Positions 26,206-34,870 of a stretch of 64,000 bases of DNA are shown here, piece by piece. Numbering within the stretch: the first letter of the stretch is position 1; every line of letters starts with the position of its first letter. The position numbers and the translations under genes are program-made. Source of the stretch: a bacterium (GTDB lineage Bacteria > Zhuqueibacterota > Zhuqueibacteria > Residuimicrobiales > Residuimicrobiaceae); NCBI GenBank assembly GCA_029565685.1, contig JAKQNR010000007.1:21598-85597 (forward strand). The letters are read 5' to 3'. The notes under the pieces were generated by a model, which saw only the letters and a list, made by a program, of their open reading frames with translations, was not told the origin of the DNA and ran no database searches.

Positions 26206-26828
26206 TGTTCCCCTCATCTGGTTGAGGTTGGACTTTGCAAGCCCTTTGGACGAGCACAATAAAGGGCATCCAAGCGAAGAGGTATGGACGAAAGAGAGCG
26301 CATCGTCCGAACAGAAGAACTGAGCGCAAAGCAACTGCCACCATGCTCTTTCTGCCCCTGGGCGATAGATAACCGCTCTCCAGCAGGCACGAGGAAATCC
26401 CTTCCCCCTTTGTGTATCCGCCACATAGAAAAATATAAACAGGCGCGAAGCAAAATGCAAATGGTTTTTCTCTACTGGGGTGGTCGACCTGGTCGCAGCG
26501 TATTCCGTAAAGCCGGCTTGCTCTCAGCCCGTGCAAAAACTTGAGCGGTGGGAGATGCCCAGCCATTTCTCCATTTTCACTGCGCCAAGCTTTTCCGGCA
26601 CTCGCAAAATGGCAGTTATCCTACTCGACTCGCCCTCTGTAATTCCACTTGTTCCCGGCAGAGGCTGTTGTACTGGTTCTTTCCACAATCCGCAGGGATA
26701 GTACTATGATCAAGGATTTGCCGGCGATTTGCCATTTCCTGGTGCAAAAGCAAAAGTCAAGTCGGGGACGCCTCCGCTAATAGAAGGGGGAACAACACTT
26801 TTCTCAGGTGTAAATAGTCAACACTTAT
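26206..26828. other. Non-coding stretch between the BKACE remnant and the MFS porter
   Basis: About 620 bases with only short frames lacking recognisable domains. I see no hairpin with a T-run and no clear promoter. It probably contains more gene debris. Confidence 0.4.
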
Positions 26829-28274
26829 TTATGGCTTGTTCATTTTTAATCTCCAAAACTTTTCGATCTCTTCCAGCGACCGGCCCCGGGTTTCCGGCAC
26901 CCATTTCCATATAAACCAGGCCGCGGCAAGGCCCATGGCCGAATAGATCCAGTAGGCAAAGCCGTGATGAAACAGGGAGGCTAATGCGGTACTGTTGTTC
27001 ATGATGGGGAAAGTCCAGGAAACGATCAAATTGGATATCCACATGGAGGCTACGGCATATGCCATGGCCCTGCCCCGGATGCGGTTCGGGAACAGCTCTG
27101 AAAGCAGAACCCAGGTGACCGGGCCCCAGGAGAAAGCAAAACAGGCTACAAAGCCGAGCATGGCCAGCATGGCAACCCAACCGAGCCGTTCAGAATAAAA
27201 ACAAGCGCCAAGAATCAGCATGAATACAGCCATGCCAAAAGCACCGATCAGTTGCAGCTGTTTCCGGCCAAACCGGTCAACGGTAAAAATGGCGATCACA
27301 GTGAAGGAGAGGTTGATGATCCCCACGATGATCGTTTGCAGAAGAGACACATTAGTCCCCGATCCCATGTTCTTGAAAATCTCGGGGGCATAGTAGAGTA
27401 CAACATTAATCCCGACAAATTGCTGAAATACAGCCAAGAGAAGACCAATGACCACCACCTGCCTGCCAAAGCTGAACAACCGACTGCCGGAGGCAACAAC
27501 GGTTGATCCGATTTCGGCAAGTATGCTTCCAGCGATTTTCGCTCCATTGATGCGGGCCAATATCTTCATCGCTTCAGCATGTTTATTTTTTAATACCAGA
27601 AACCTGGGGGTTTCCGGAACAAAAAACAGGAGAACAAGAAACAGGGCTGCAGGAACCGCTTCCGAGGCAAACATCCACCTCCAACCTATTCGAGTGATCC
27701 ACTCGTCATCTCCCTGGCTGGCGATCGCATAGTTGACAAAATAAACCACCAGCATGCCGAAAATAATCGCGAATTGATTCCAGGATACCAGTTTGCCGCG
27801 GATCCCGGCCGGCGAGATTTCTGCGATATACATCGGGGAGAGCATCGAAGCCAGCCCTACACCAATGCCTCCGATGATCCGGTAAATAATGAAATGCGGC
27901 ATAAAGGACTCATCGGCCGATCCGATTGCCTGAAAAAACATCTCCGGCATGGCAGAGCCAATCGCTGATGTCAGGAACAGCCAGGCAGCCAGGATCAGCC
28001 CTCCCTTTCGCCCCAGTTTCAGACTGACCCACCCTCCGATAAGGCCCCCGACAATGCATCCGATAAGAGCCGAAGAGACCAGGAAACCATGCCAGGAATT
28101 GGCCGCAGCCTCGGACCAGTTGTGAGGATCAATGAAAACCGCTTTTAAAGAACTGACTGTCCCGGAAATGACGGCTGTGTCATATCCGAACAACAATCCT
28201 CCAAGCGTGGCAATAAAGGTCAGGATGGCGACATAGCCTTTAGGGTTGGATTCCTCTTCCCGCGATTTTATCAT
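26829..28274 (-). CDS. MFS sugar porter (GLUT/XylE-like sugar:H+ symporter)
   Basis: 481 residues with twelve predicted helices. Sugar-porter signatures are present: 'GYDTAVISGTVSSLK' in helix 1, 'GGWVSLKLGRKGGL' (the R-x-G-R loop 2-3 form), 'RIIGGIGVGLASMLSPMYIAEISPAGIRG' with the P-x-Y-x-x-E-x-x-x-x-x-x-R-G pattern, 'QQFVGINVVLYYAPEIF', 'VDRFGRKQL' and the C-terminal 'PETRGRSLEEIE'. It probably imports a monosaccharide across the inner membrane. ATG 28274 with AGCAGGAA upstream is chosen; the open frame to 28409 adds 45 unlikely residues. A shortened, decayed copy lies at 10271-10737 in the same orientation. Confidence 0.93.
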   Translation of the reverse strand: MIKSREEESNPKGYVAILTFIATLGGLLFGYDTAVISGTVSSLKAVFIDPHNWSEAAANSWHGFLVSSALIGCIVGGLIGGWVSLKLGRKGGLILAAWLFLTSAIGSAMPEMFFQAIGSADESFMPHFIIYRIIGGIGVGLASMLSPMYIAEISPAGIRGKLVSWNQFAIIFGMLVVYFVNYAIASQGDDEWITRIGWRWMFASEAVPAALFLVLLFFVPETPRFLVLKNKHAEAMKILARINGAKIAGSILAEIGSTVVASGSRLFSFGRQVVVIGLLLAVFQQFVGINVVLYYAPEIFKNMGSGTNVSLLQTIIVGIINLSFTVIAIFTVDRFGRKQLQLIGAFGMAVFMLILGACFYSERLGWVAMLAMLGFVACFAFSWGPVTWVLLSELFPNRIRGRAMAYAVASMWISNLIVSWTFPIMNNSTALASLFHHGFAYWIYSAMGLAAAWFIWKWVPETRGRSLEEIEKFWRLKMNKP

Positions 28275-28731
28275 ATTCCTGCTGATTTCTCTTGGTGATA
28301 GAACTTTTTCATGAAAAGTGCGGAATTCACTTGCTCGAAAGCGTTGAACCTCTCCTTCGCCTAAGCATATTTTCGTTGTCAGGCCAGAGGCTATAGCGGA
28401 GGTACTCACACCTAACTTGTCGATATAATAGCCAATGAGTCCTTGAAAATCAAGCGGAATTTACCAACCGCATGTACTATGACGGAGGCACTGCCGGTAA
28501 AACCTGGGCGGCAACAAGGAATGGCAGGAGATAGTATGGAGACGCGCTTAAAAAAGCAACATATCTACAGTCTCAGGGGATTGGCGACGCACTCCCTTTA
28601 AAAACCTGCTGAGCAAAGGTTCTTACCCATCATAATGCTGTCCGGAAGAGTCTCGGACCATGATGTAACTTCGGTCTGGCCGTGTAACGATTACAATAAC
28701 CTGGCTGGCATGAGAATGGTAAAGAAAAAGC
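28275..28731. other. Non-coding stretch between the porter and the SPFH operon
   Basis: About 450 bases. A short + strand reading near 28470 ('MYYDGGTAGKTWAATRNG') looks protein-like but is only some 20 residues long and has no context. The upstream region of the divergently transcribed porter must lie here; no consensus promoter stands out for it. Confidence 0.4.
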
Positions 28732-28760
28732 TTGACAATTATGGTAAAATTCGATATACT
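28732..28760 (+). promoter_or_regulatory. Consensus sigma-70 promoter for the SPFH operon
   Basis: TTGACA at 28732-28737 and TATACT at 28755-28760 with an ideal 17-base spacer. This is the best promoter match that I found in the window. It is followed at once by a perfect palindrome and then by the SPFH start codon at 28809. Confidence 0.85.
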
Positions 28761-28764
28761 TATT

Positions 28765-28790
28765 ATATTAATATGATATCATATTAATAT
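28765..28790. promoter_or_regulatory. 26-bp perfect palindrome, putative operator
   Basis: Half-site ATATTAATATGAT and its exact complement meet at the centre GATATC with no spacer. It covers the expected transcription start of the SPFH promoter, so a protein bound here would block initiation. The ribbon-helix-helix protein encoded as second gene of the operon is the obvious candidate binder (inference). Confidence 0.75.
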
Positions 28791-28808
28791 CTAAAAATGG
28801 AGGTGTCT

Positions 28809-29849
28809 ATGTCCAGCGAGTCTGTCAAACCCGCGAGCATCGAGAAAGAAGTCGGCGCCATCAATGGATGGCCGATGCTCTTCATCAATCTGGCTATTCT
28901 CTTCTCCGGTCCGGTGCTGATTGTCTGGACCGCTGTCTCCGGCGCACAGAGGCATCTCAGCGCCGGCGCCATCGTCAGCGGCGTGCTCTTTGGCGCATTT
29001 CTCATCATCCTTGGCATCATCATGCTCAGCGGCCACATCGCCCTGCAGCCCAACCAGGCCCGCGTGCTCATCCTCTTCGGCGCTTACAAGGGCACAATCC
29101 GCAAGAGCGGATTCTACTGGGCTAATCCTTTTTATTCACGCACGCGCGCCAAGATACCGGTCCACTCCTCGGGAGTTCCATCACACGGGTCAGGCAAGGG
29201 TGCAGCCGTTACCACTGCGGTCAATGCCACCACCGGCGGCATCCTTTACCAGCCTTTAAGCGCCAAGATTTCGCTGCGCGCGCACAATTTCAACAGCGAC
29301 AAGCTCAAGGTCAACGACCGGCGCGGCAACCCTATTGAAATCGCAGCAGTGGTCGTGTGGCGAGTGCAGGATACCGCCCAGGCGGCTTTTGATGTCGAGG
29401 ATTATGAAAGCTATGTACAGGTGCAAGCCGAGTCGGCGATCCGCAGCATTGCCAGCCTCTACGATTACGACCACGGTGAGGAACATGAGGTCACCCTGCG
29501 CAACGGCGGCGACGAGGTGGCGGCGGAATTGACCAAAGAACTGCAGGCGCGGCTGCATAAGGCCGGTGTGGTGGTCGACGAAGCCCGCATCACCCATCTG
29601 GCCTATGCGCCTGAGATCGCCCAGGCAATGCTGCGCCGCCAGCAGGCGGAGGCGGTCATCGCGGCGCGGCAGAAAATCGTCCACGGCGCGGTGAGCATGG
29701 TGGAGATGGCGCTGCAGGATTTGGCGGACAAGGAGGTGGTTAAGCTGGATGAGGAACGCAAGGCGGCGATGGTCAGCAATCTACTCGTCGTCCTGTGCAG
29801 TGAAACGGCCTCCACCCCTGTCATCAATACCGGCACTCTTTACAGTTGA
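28809..29849 (+). CDS. SPFH/Band-7 domain membrane protein
   Basis: 346 residues. Two hydrophobic segments (about 20-42 and 50-75) precede the SPFH domain: '[23 protein letters not shown]' (typical entry strand, key residues N-Q-A-x-V), '[31 protein letters not shown]', and an alpha-helical part '[28 protein letters not shown]' with '[20 protein letters not shown]'. The family (stomatin, prohibitin, flotillin) forms ring-like or raft-like oligomers in membranes. Bacterial members with this tail often neighbour a small Arc-type DNA-binding gene, as here. ATG 28809 is chosen because GGAGGTG lies just upstream, between it and the ATG at 28797. Function in this organism unknown. Confidence 0.9.
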   Translation: MSSESVKPASIEKEVGAINGWPMLFINLAILFSGPVLIVWTAVSGAQRHLSAGAIVSGVLFGAFLIILGIIMLSGHIALQPNQARVLILFGAYKGTIRKSGFYWANPFYSRTRAKIPVHSSGVPSHGSGKGAAVTTAVNATTGGILYQPLSAKISLRAHNFNSDKLKVNDRRGNPIEIAAVVVWRVQDTAQAAFDVEDYESYVQVQAESAIRSIASLYDYDHGEEHEVTLRNGGDEVAAELTKELQARLHKAGVVVDEARITHLAYAPEIAQAMLRRQQAEAVIAARQKIVHGAVSMVEMALQDLADKEVVKLDEERKAAMVSNLLVVLCSETASTPVINTGTLYS

Positions 29850-29851
29850 TC

Positions 29852-30022
29852 ATGGCTGGAGAAGAGAAAAAATCGTTCCTGCTGCGCATTCCGCCGGATT
29901 TATGGATGGAACTGGAGAAATGGGCTGCCGATGAGCTGCGCAGCGTCAATGGACAGATCGAATTCATCCTGCGTCAGGCCGTAGCGCGGCGCAAACGAAG
30001 CGGCGATGAAGAATCCGCCTGA
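29852..30022 (+). CDS. Small ribbon-helix-helix (Arc/HicB-type) DNA-binding protein
   Basis: 56 residues, starting two bases after the SPFH stop. The sequence reads '[20 protein letters not shown]' in the strand-helix part and '[19 protein letters not shown]' in the second helix, the classic beta-alpha-alpha layout of Arc/MetJ repressors (hydrophobic strand, I-P-x-x-L-x-x-x-L, then S-x-N-x-x-I-x-x-x-L). It should dimerise and bind a palindrome; the 26-bp palindrome at the operon promoter fits an autoregulatory role. The alternative is a membrane-linked regulator acting elsewhere. The gene is short but its family pattern and coupling to the SPFH gene are convincing. Confidence 0.88.
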   Translation: MAGEEKKSFLLRIPPDLWMELEKWAADELRSVNGQIEFILRQAVARRKRSGDEESA

Positions 30023-30053
30023 TCTGCCGCGGATAGGCCTGGTTCAGAGATAC

Positions 30054-30363
30054 TTAATCTCCCGCCGGTTGGAAGGAGATTATCAGATGGAGAGTGTGAT
30101 AGGGTTTGTTGAACCTGACCGCATCCAGCTCATGGAGCCGGCTGTAGGTGTAGCGAAATCCGACGAGCCATTCGGACCAGCGTATCCACAGCCCGAGATT
30201 CAGGCCAACGGCTGAATTGTTCAAGGCGACCGCCGAGGTCGGACTGAAAGGCAAGGGCTTTGTCGTCTGACTGTGAAAAACCCAGCTGCACGCCGCCTGA
30301 AGCCGTGCCATTTGCCGCGAGCAGCAGCCAGGCCGTGGCATATAAGTTGATCCTTTTTTTCAT
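30054..30363 (-). pseudogene. Frameshifted small outer-membrane beta-barrel gene
   Basis: A signal peptide starts at ATG 30363 ('MKKRINLYATAWLLLAANG', ending 'TASGG') behind GGAGAAAGG. About 25 residues later the good coding continues in a different frame: 'ALNNSAVGLNLGLWIRWSEW' (first strands), 'LVGFRYTYSRL', 'HTLHLIISF', with alternating aromatic/small residues and a hydrophobic C-terminal strand as in barrels. The total (about 100 residues) is short for a barrel, so an internal deletion is also likely. It is convergent with the SPFH operon. Confidence 0.6.
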
Positions 30364-31117
30364 GCTGTCGACACCTTTCTCCTGCGCCAGGCCATGCTCG
30401 CCAGGTGCGCAAGGCGCCGGATTCAAAGGAGAGCCTGGTGCACAAAGGTTGCAGTTCTCCTCTCCTGTCAGCGGGAACGGTTGTTGCGGGCGCCCTCGAG
30501 ATTGACCATGATCGGCCCTTCGAGCCCTTCGCTGGTAGTCATCGAGGAGCGCTGCAATGCGGTCTTAAAAGGGAGCGATGCGGTTGAAGGATTCCGCCCG
30601 CTGCCGATCGATCATTGCTCACTCCCCTGTCGCGGCTCAATGATGGAACTGCACCAATCTGAAGAAATGGCCATCGAGATTCGAGGCTTTATACATGATG
30701 GATACTATTCATGACATACTTCTTTCCGGAAGGTAGAGGCATTCACTACGGATTCACCACCTCTCAAACAATCTACTCAAGAGTATGTTGAATACCAATA
30801 AAAAAAGTGCCCGGCGACAGGGGGAAAATCATGACGAAAACCAGTAATGGCCTTTGACTCTAAACAAGACCTTTAAAGCTAATTTGCCGCAGAAAGCCCA
30901 GCTCTGCTTTGCGAATTAACAAAGCATAAAGCAGAGCGCGGCAACGCGCTTCAGCGCCTCGAACACCTGGAGAGCGATCGAAACCCTGACTGCTCTGCCT
31001 TTAGAACCAGCCCCCATTCCGCTGCTGAATATCCCCTGCTATTTCCTCTTGCTTTTATGCGCTGCTAATGATATCTTGTCCAATGCACCGGCCATCAACC
31101 ATTCAAAAGAGGATCCA
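30364..31117. other. Non-coding stretch before the fucosidase
   Basis: About 750 bases without a supported gene. It contains an inverted repeat with a 10-bp stem, GCTCTGCTTT (30901-30910) and AAAGCAGAGC (30928-30937). There is no T-run after it, so it is not a simple terminator; a regulatory RNA structure or operator is possible. No clear promoter for the fucosidase gene was found. Confidence 0.45.
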
Positions 31118-32908
31118 ATGAGCATCTCTATTTTATGCGCAGTTTTATTTATCGGATTTGCCGCTGCGCTTCAATCCGAACCCATCACCCAGGACCAACG
31201 CATGGAGTGGTGGCGCCGATCCCGGTTCGGCCTGTTCATCCATTGGGGTCTGTACGCTATCCCCGCAGGCATCTGGAAGGGCAGATCGATACCCGGCATC
31301 GGCGAATGGATCATGTACAGCGCCAAAATTCCGGTCGAAGAATATCGCAAGCTCGCGAAACAATTCAATCCGCAGAAATTCGACGCCAAGGCCTGGGTCG
31401 AGCTGGCCAAAACTGCGGGCATGAAATACATCACCATCACCTCCAAACATCACGACGGTTTTGCCCTGTACGGTTCCAAGGCCTCCTCGTACAACATCGT
31501 CGATGCCACTCCGTTCAAACGAGACCCGATCAGAGAGCTGGCGGAAGAATGCCATAAGCAAGGCTTAAAAATTTGCTTTTACTATTCTCAGGTTCAGGAC
31601 TGGAATGAACCGGGCGGTTACGGCAACACCTGGGATTTTCCCGTACAGGGGGATTTTCAAAAATACCTTGATGAAAAGGTCAAGCCGCAGCTTACCGAGC
31701 TGCTGACCGAGTACGGACCGATAGGCATGATCTGGTTTGATACGCCCTACAACATTACTGCAGAACAGGCGCAATCGCTCAAGGACCTGGTGCGCCGGTT
31801 GCAGCCGGCCTGCATCATCAGCGGCCGGCTCGGCGGCGGCGTAAAGACCGATTATATCTCCACCGGCGATAATGTGGTGCCCGGCTCCATGATCGCCACC
31901 GACTGGGAGGTGCCGGCCACGCTGAACGACACCTGGGGATTCAAGGTGGAGGATCATTCGTGGAAGTCCCCTCGACAGCTGACCATCATCCTGTTCGACA
32001 TTGTCGCCAAAGGCGGCAACTACTTGCTGAACGTAGGCCCCACAGCCGAAGGCGTGATCCCCGCCGAGTCGGTGGCCATTCTGCATAAAATGGGCGAATG
32101 GTTGTCGGTGAACGGAGAAAGCATCTATGGAACCGAAGCAAGCCCGTTTCAACGCGAATTCAGCTGGGGCAACCTCACCCGCAAGGGCGACAAACTCTAT
32201 TTGGGCTTCTATCAATGGCCTGCCGGCGAATTTTATCTCGAAGGGCTGTTGACGCGGGTGGAAAAAGCCTGGCTGCTGGCGGATCCCGATCAAAAAGGGC
32301 TGGCTTTTCAGCAGACTCTGGATCCGAGCGCCGGAAGGCCGCGGCTCTCCCTTCATCTGCCTCAGCAGGGGCCGGACGAAGCGGTTTCTGTTGTAGTGCT
32401 GCAGTTGACCGGAGAACCGATGGTGCAGCAGGGCTTGTTCCAGAGCGGCGACGGCAGTGTGCTTTTGCCCGGGGTTCTGGGAAAAATCAGCCGGGCCGGC
32501 GAAGAGGCTCAACTGAATTTTGGCTCCCGCACCGGCGGTTCGGACGGCTGGCTGGATCCCGCCATTGCCATCGACTGGGATTTCCATCTGGAAAAACCCG
32601 GCCGCTATCGGGTGGACATCATCACCATGGAGACCGGGCAGCATGGCGACCCGGCCTGGGTGGGCGGTCACACCTTCGAGATTCACAGCGCCGCCAGCCT
32701 GCAGGGTGTGATTCGAGCGGACGAAAGAGAGTACAGCCCACGCGCGCATTATTGGCATCGCATACACACCCACGCAGGCTGCCTCACCTACAACCGTCCG
32801 GGCAGCCAGCACCTGCGGCTGCAACCGCTGTCCATCAATCCAGAACAAAAACCGGACGGTCAACCCGGCTTCACCTTTAAGGAAATCATATTGACACCCG
32901 AAGACTGA
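31118..32908 (+). CDS. GH29 alpha-L-fucosidase, secreted
   Basis: 596 residues. A short hydrophobic signal (to about residue 18) precedes the GH29 catalytic barrel: 'WWRRSRFGLFIHWGLYAIPAG' (key F-G-x-F-x-H-W-G), 'YITITSKHHDGFALY' (substrate-binding His pair), 'MIWFDTPYN' (nucleophile Asp in W-F-D), and 'GNYLLNVGPTAEG'. A C-terminal beta-sandwich (about 350-590) could bind carbohydrate. The enzyme removes terminal alpha-L-fucose from glycans. ATG 31118 has AGAGGAT upstream and gives the signal peptide; the frame open from 31049 is not needed. First gene of a + strand glycan-related series. Confidence 0.93.
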   Translation: MSISILCAVLFIGFAAALQSEPITQDQRMEWWRRSRFGLFIHWGLYAIPAGIWKGRSIPGIGEWIMYSAKIPVEEYRKLAKQFNPQKFDAKAWVELAKTAGMKYITITSKHHDGFALYGSKASSYNIVDATPFKRDPIRELAEECHKQGLKICFYYSQVQDWNEPGGYGNTWDFPVQGDFQKYLDEKVKPQLTELLTEYGPIGMIWFDTPYNITAEQAQSLKDLVRRLQPACIISGRLGGGVKTDYISTGDNVVPGSMIATDWEVPATLNDTWGFKVEDHSWKSPRQLTIILFDIVAKGGNYLLNVGPTAEGVIPAESVAILHKMGEWLSVNGESIYGTEASPFQREFSWGNLTRKGDKLYLGFYQWPAGEFYLEGLLTRVEKAWLLADPDQKGLAFQQTLDPSAGRPRLSLHLPQQGPDEAVSVVVLQLTGEPMVQQGLFQSGDGSVLLPGVLGKISRAGEEAQLNFGSRTGGSDGWLDPAIAIDWDFHLEKPGRYRVDIITMETGQHGDPAWVGGHTFEIHSAASLQGVIRADEREYSPRAHYWHRIHTHAGCLTYNRPGSQHLRLQPLSINPEQKPDGQPGFTFKEIILTPED

Positions 32909-33004
32909 GGCCGCAAGGGCTGAAACCAAAAAAGTGAAACCAGCGCCGGCTGAGCCGGACAAAAGTGTCACGACCGATGGGGGCCAAGCGAAGGAGGACC
33001 TGGC

Positions 33005-34810
33005 ATGAAGTCACGTGAACGGCTTGCACGACGAATGGTTGCCGGCACAGCATGGTTGCTGTTGTTTTGCAGTTGCCGGTCACAGAAACCGGGGTCGGTT
33101 GATCAGGGGGCGCATTATCTCGCCGACTCGAATCCCGAACGCGTCAAAACTATTTTGTTCGCCACTATCGCTCCGGATTTCCTCTACGAACGGGCGGATT
33201 TTTTCGCCCAAAACGGCATACATGGCTTTATGATGGCGCATATCATGGCCAGCTGGCAGGATGATATCTGGAAACAGCCCACGGCCTACACCCCGCATGC
33301 GCCGGCCGGAAGAGTCGTCGGCGAAGCCAATCCCCTGCTGCGGAAATGCCGGCGGACCAACCAACGTTGCCGTGAGCTGGGGATCGAATACAACAGCGTC
33401 AAGGTCGCGTTTTATAAAAACCTGCCGGACTGGTTCGATGACGCGGCCTGGCGCGCATTGTGCGAAAATTTCCACCAGTGCGCTGTTTTCAGCCGCTTGG
33501 CCCAATTCAGCGGCATCACCCTGGATATCGAATACATCGCCGAAATGTACCATCTGGATTATCCGGCTTATCAGGTCGCCGGCTATCCGCGCGATCGCCT
33601 CCGCAGCCAAGCGCAGCAGCGCGGCCAAGAACTGATGGCGGCCATGATCAAAGGATTTCCGGACATGATTTTTTGGCTTTTGCCCGAATGCATGACCATG
33701 TACGGCCCCCTGGCTTCGGATCTGTTCAGCGGCATGGTCAGCGCTCTGGCGGAAAAGGATTCTCCCGGCGGCATCCACGTGTGCAGCGAAGGCACCTATA
33801 CCGCCACCAAACCGCGGGCCCTGTTCGGCTTGGTTTATAAAACAGATATCAAGTCGCAGCAGGTTCTGGCTGCGTCGGCAGATCAACAGGCTTTAGAGTA
33901 TTGGCGACGGCGCGGCTCCATCAGCCCCGGCCTCTGGCCTCTGGGGTATTATCGAGAGATTCTGGACGCGGCAGGAAACCGGATCGGTTATGCCGGCAAA
34001 AAAGAAAAATTCGGCGACCGCATCATCGGCTCCTATGCGGATAAAAGCGAAAACTATAGCGCTGCGGAATTCCAGCGTCAATATGCGGCCGGTCGGCTGT
34101 TGGCCCGCCGGTTTGTCTGGATCTATTGTCATGGCCAGGTGTTCTGGCAGCTGAGCAAAGAAGAGATGATCCGCTTTCACGCCAGCGCCGGCGATACCCT
34201 GCCGGTGGTGGACAATCTTCAGGACTATCTTGACGTATTGCGTTATCCAAAGATTTTGCAGGACTCGTCCTTTGCGAACGGCAGCCGGCTGGTACGCGAA
34301 CATCAGGGGCTCAACTACTTCACCGGTTTCGCGCCTTACTGGCGCCACCTGGGACCGTTCGCTTTTGACCAGAAAAATTTCTCCATGCCCATGGCGCCGG
34401 AAAAAACAATCGATCTCCAGGCCGAGTACACCACCCTGTCCGGTCAAGGCTGCTGGCAGAAAACGCCGGTTGACTCTTCCGGCTATGTCGACCTGGCTAG
34501 CCTGTACGGCAACCAAAAGATGCCCCTCGCCTACAGCCTCGCCTGGGTGGCAAGTGCGAAAAAACAGCCGGTGCAGCTGGGCTTCGGCTGCAACGATTGC
34601 GCGACCGTGTTTGTCAACGGAAAATCGGTTTTTCATTTCGACGGGTCGCGCAACGCCGTGATCGATGAGGACATCATCGCCGTCACCCTGCCCGCCGGCC
34701 GCTCGCAAATCCTGGTCAAGTGCGGCGACCGGGGCGGCTCTCACTGGGGTTTCTATCTGCGCATTCTGGAGCAGGCTGAAAAAAACAAAGTGCGCTGGGT
34801 GGAGCCTTGA
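33005..34810 (+). CDS. Lipoprotein with possible glycosidase-like barrel, family not recognised
   Basis: 601 residues. The signal ends in 'LLLFCSC', a probable lipobox (Cys22 or Cys24). Residues about 40-430 alternate strand and helix as in a TIM barrel: 'FLYERADFFAQNGIHGFMM', 'SGITLDIEYIAEMYHL' (Asp and Glu at a strand end), 'MIFWLLPECMTMYG' and 'RFVWIYCHGQVFWQ'. The tail (450-601) contains a lectin-like sandwich with 'LGFGCNDCATVFVNGKSVF'. I do not recognise a known family. Its place between a fucosidase and a PL11-like protein suggests a polysaccharide hydrolase or binding protein. AAGGAGG before the ATG supports the start. Confidence 0.75.
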   Translation: MKSRERLARRMVAGTAWLLLFCSCRSQKPGSVDQGAHYLADSNPERVKTILFATIAPDFLYERADFFAQNGIHGFMMAHIMASWQDDIWKQPTAYTPHAPAGRVVGEANPLLRKCRRTNQRCRELGIEYNSVKVAFYKNLPDWFDDAAWRALCENFHQCAVFSRLAQFSGITLDIEYIAEMYHLDYPAYQVAGYPRDRLRSQAQQRGQELMAAMIKGFPDMIFWLLPECMTMYGPLASDLFSGMVSALAEKDSPGGIHVCSEGTYTATKPRALFGLVYKTDIKSQQVLAASADQQALEYWRRRGSISPGLWPLGYYREILDAAGNRIGYAGKKEKFGDRIIGSYADKSENYSAAEFQRQYAAGRLLARRFVWIYCHGQVFWQLSKEEMIRFHASAGDTLPVVDNLQDYLDVLRYPKILQDSSFANGSRLVREHQGLNYFTGFAPYWRHLGPFAFDQKNFSMPMAPEKTIDLQAEYTTLSGQGCWQKTPVDSSGYVDLASLYGNQKMPLAYSLAWVASAKKQPVQLGFGCNDCATVFVNGKSVFHFDGSRNAVIDEDIIAVTLPAGRSQILVKCGDRGGSHWGFYLRILEQAEKNKVRWVEP

Positions 34811-34870
34811 CCGCTGGATGAGCGGCCAAGCCCATTTTTCCAGACGTATCATCATTGTGGAGCTGTCATC

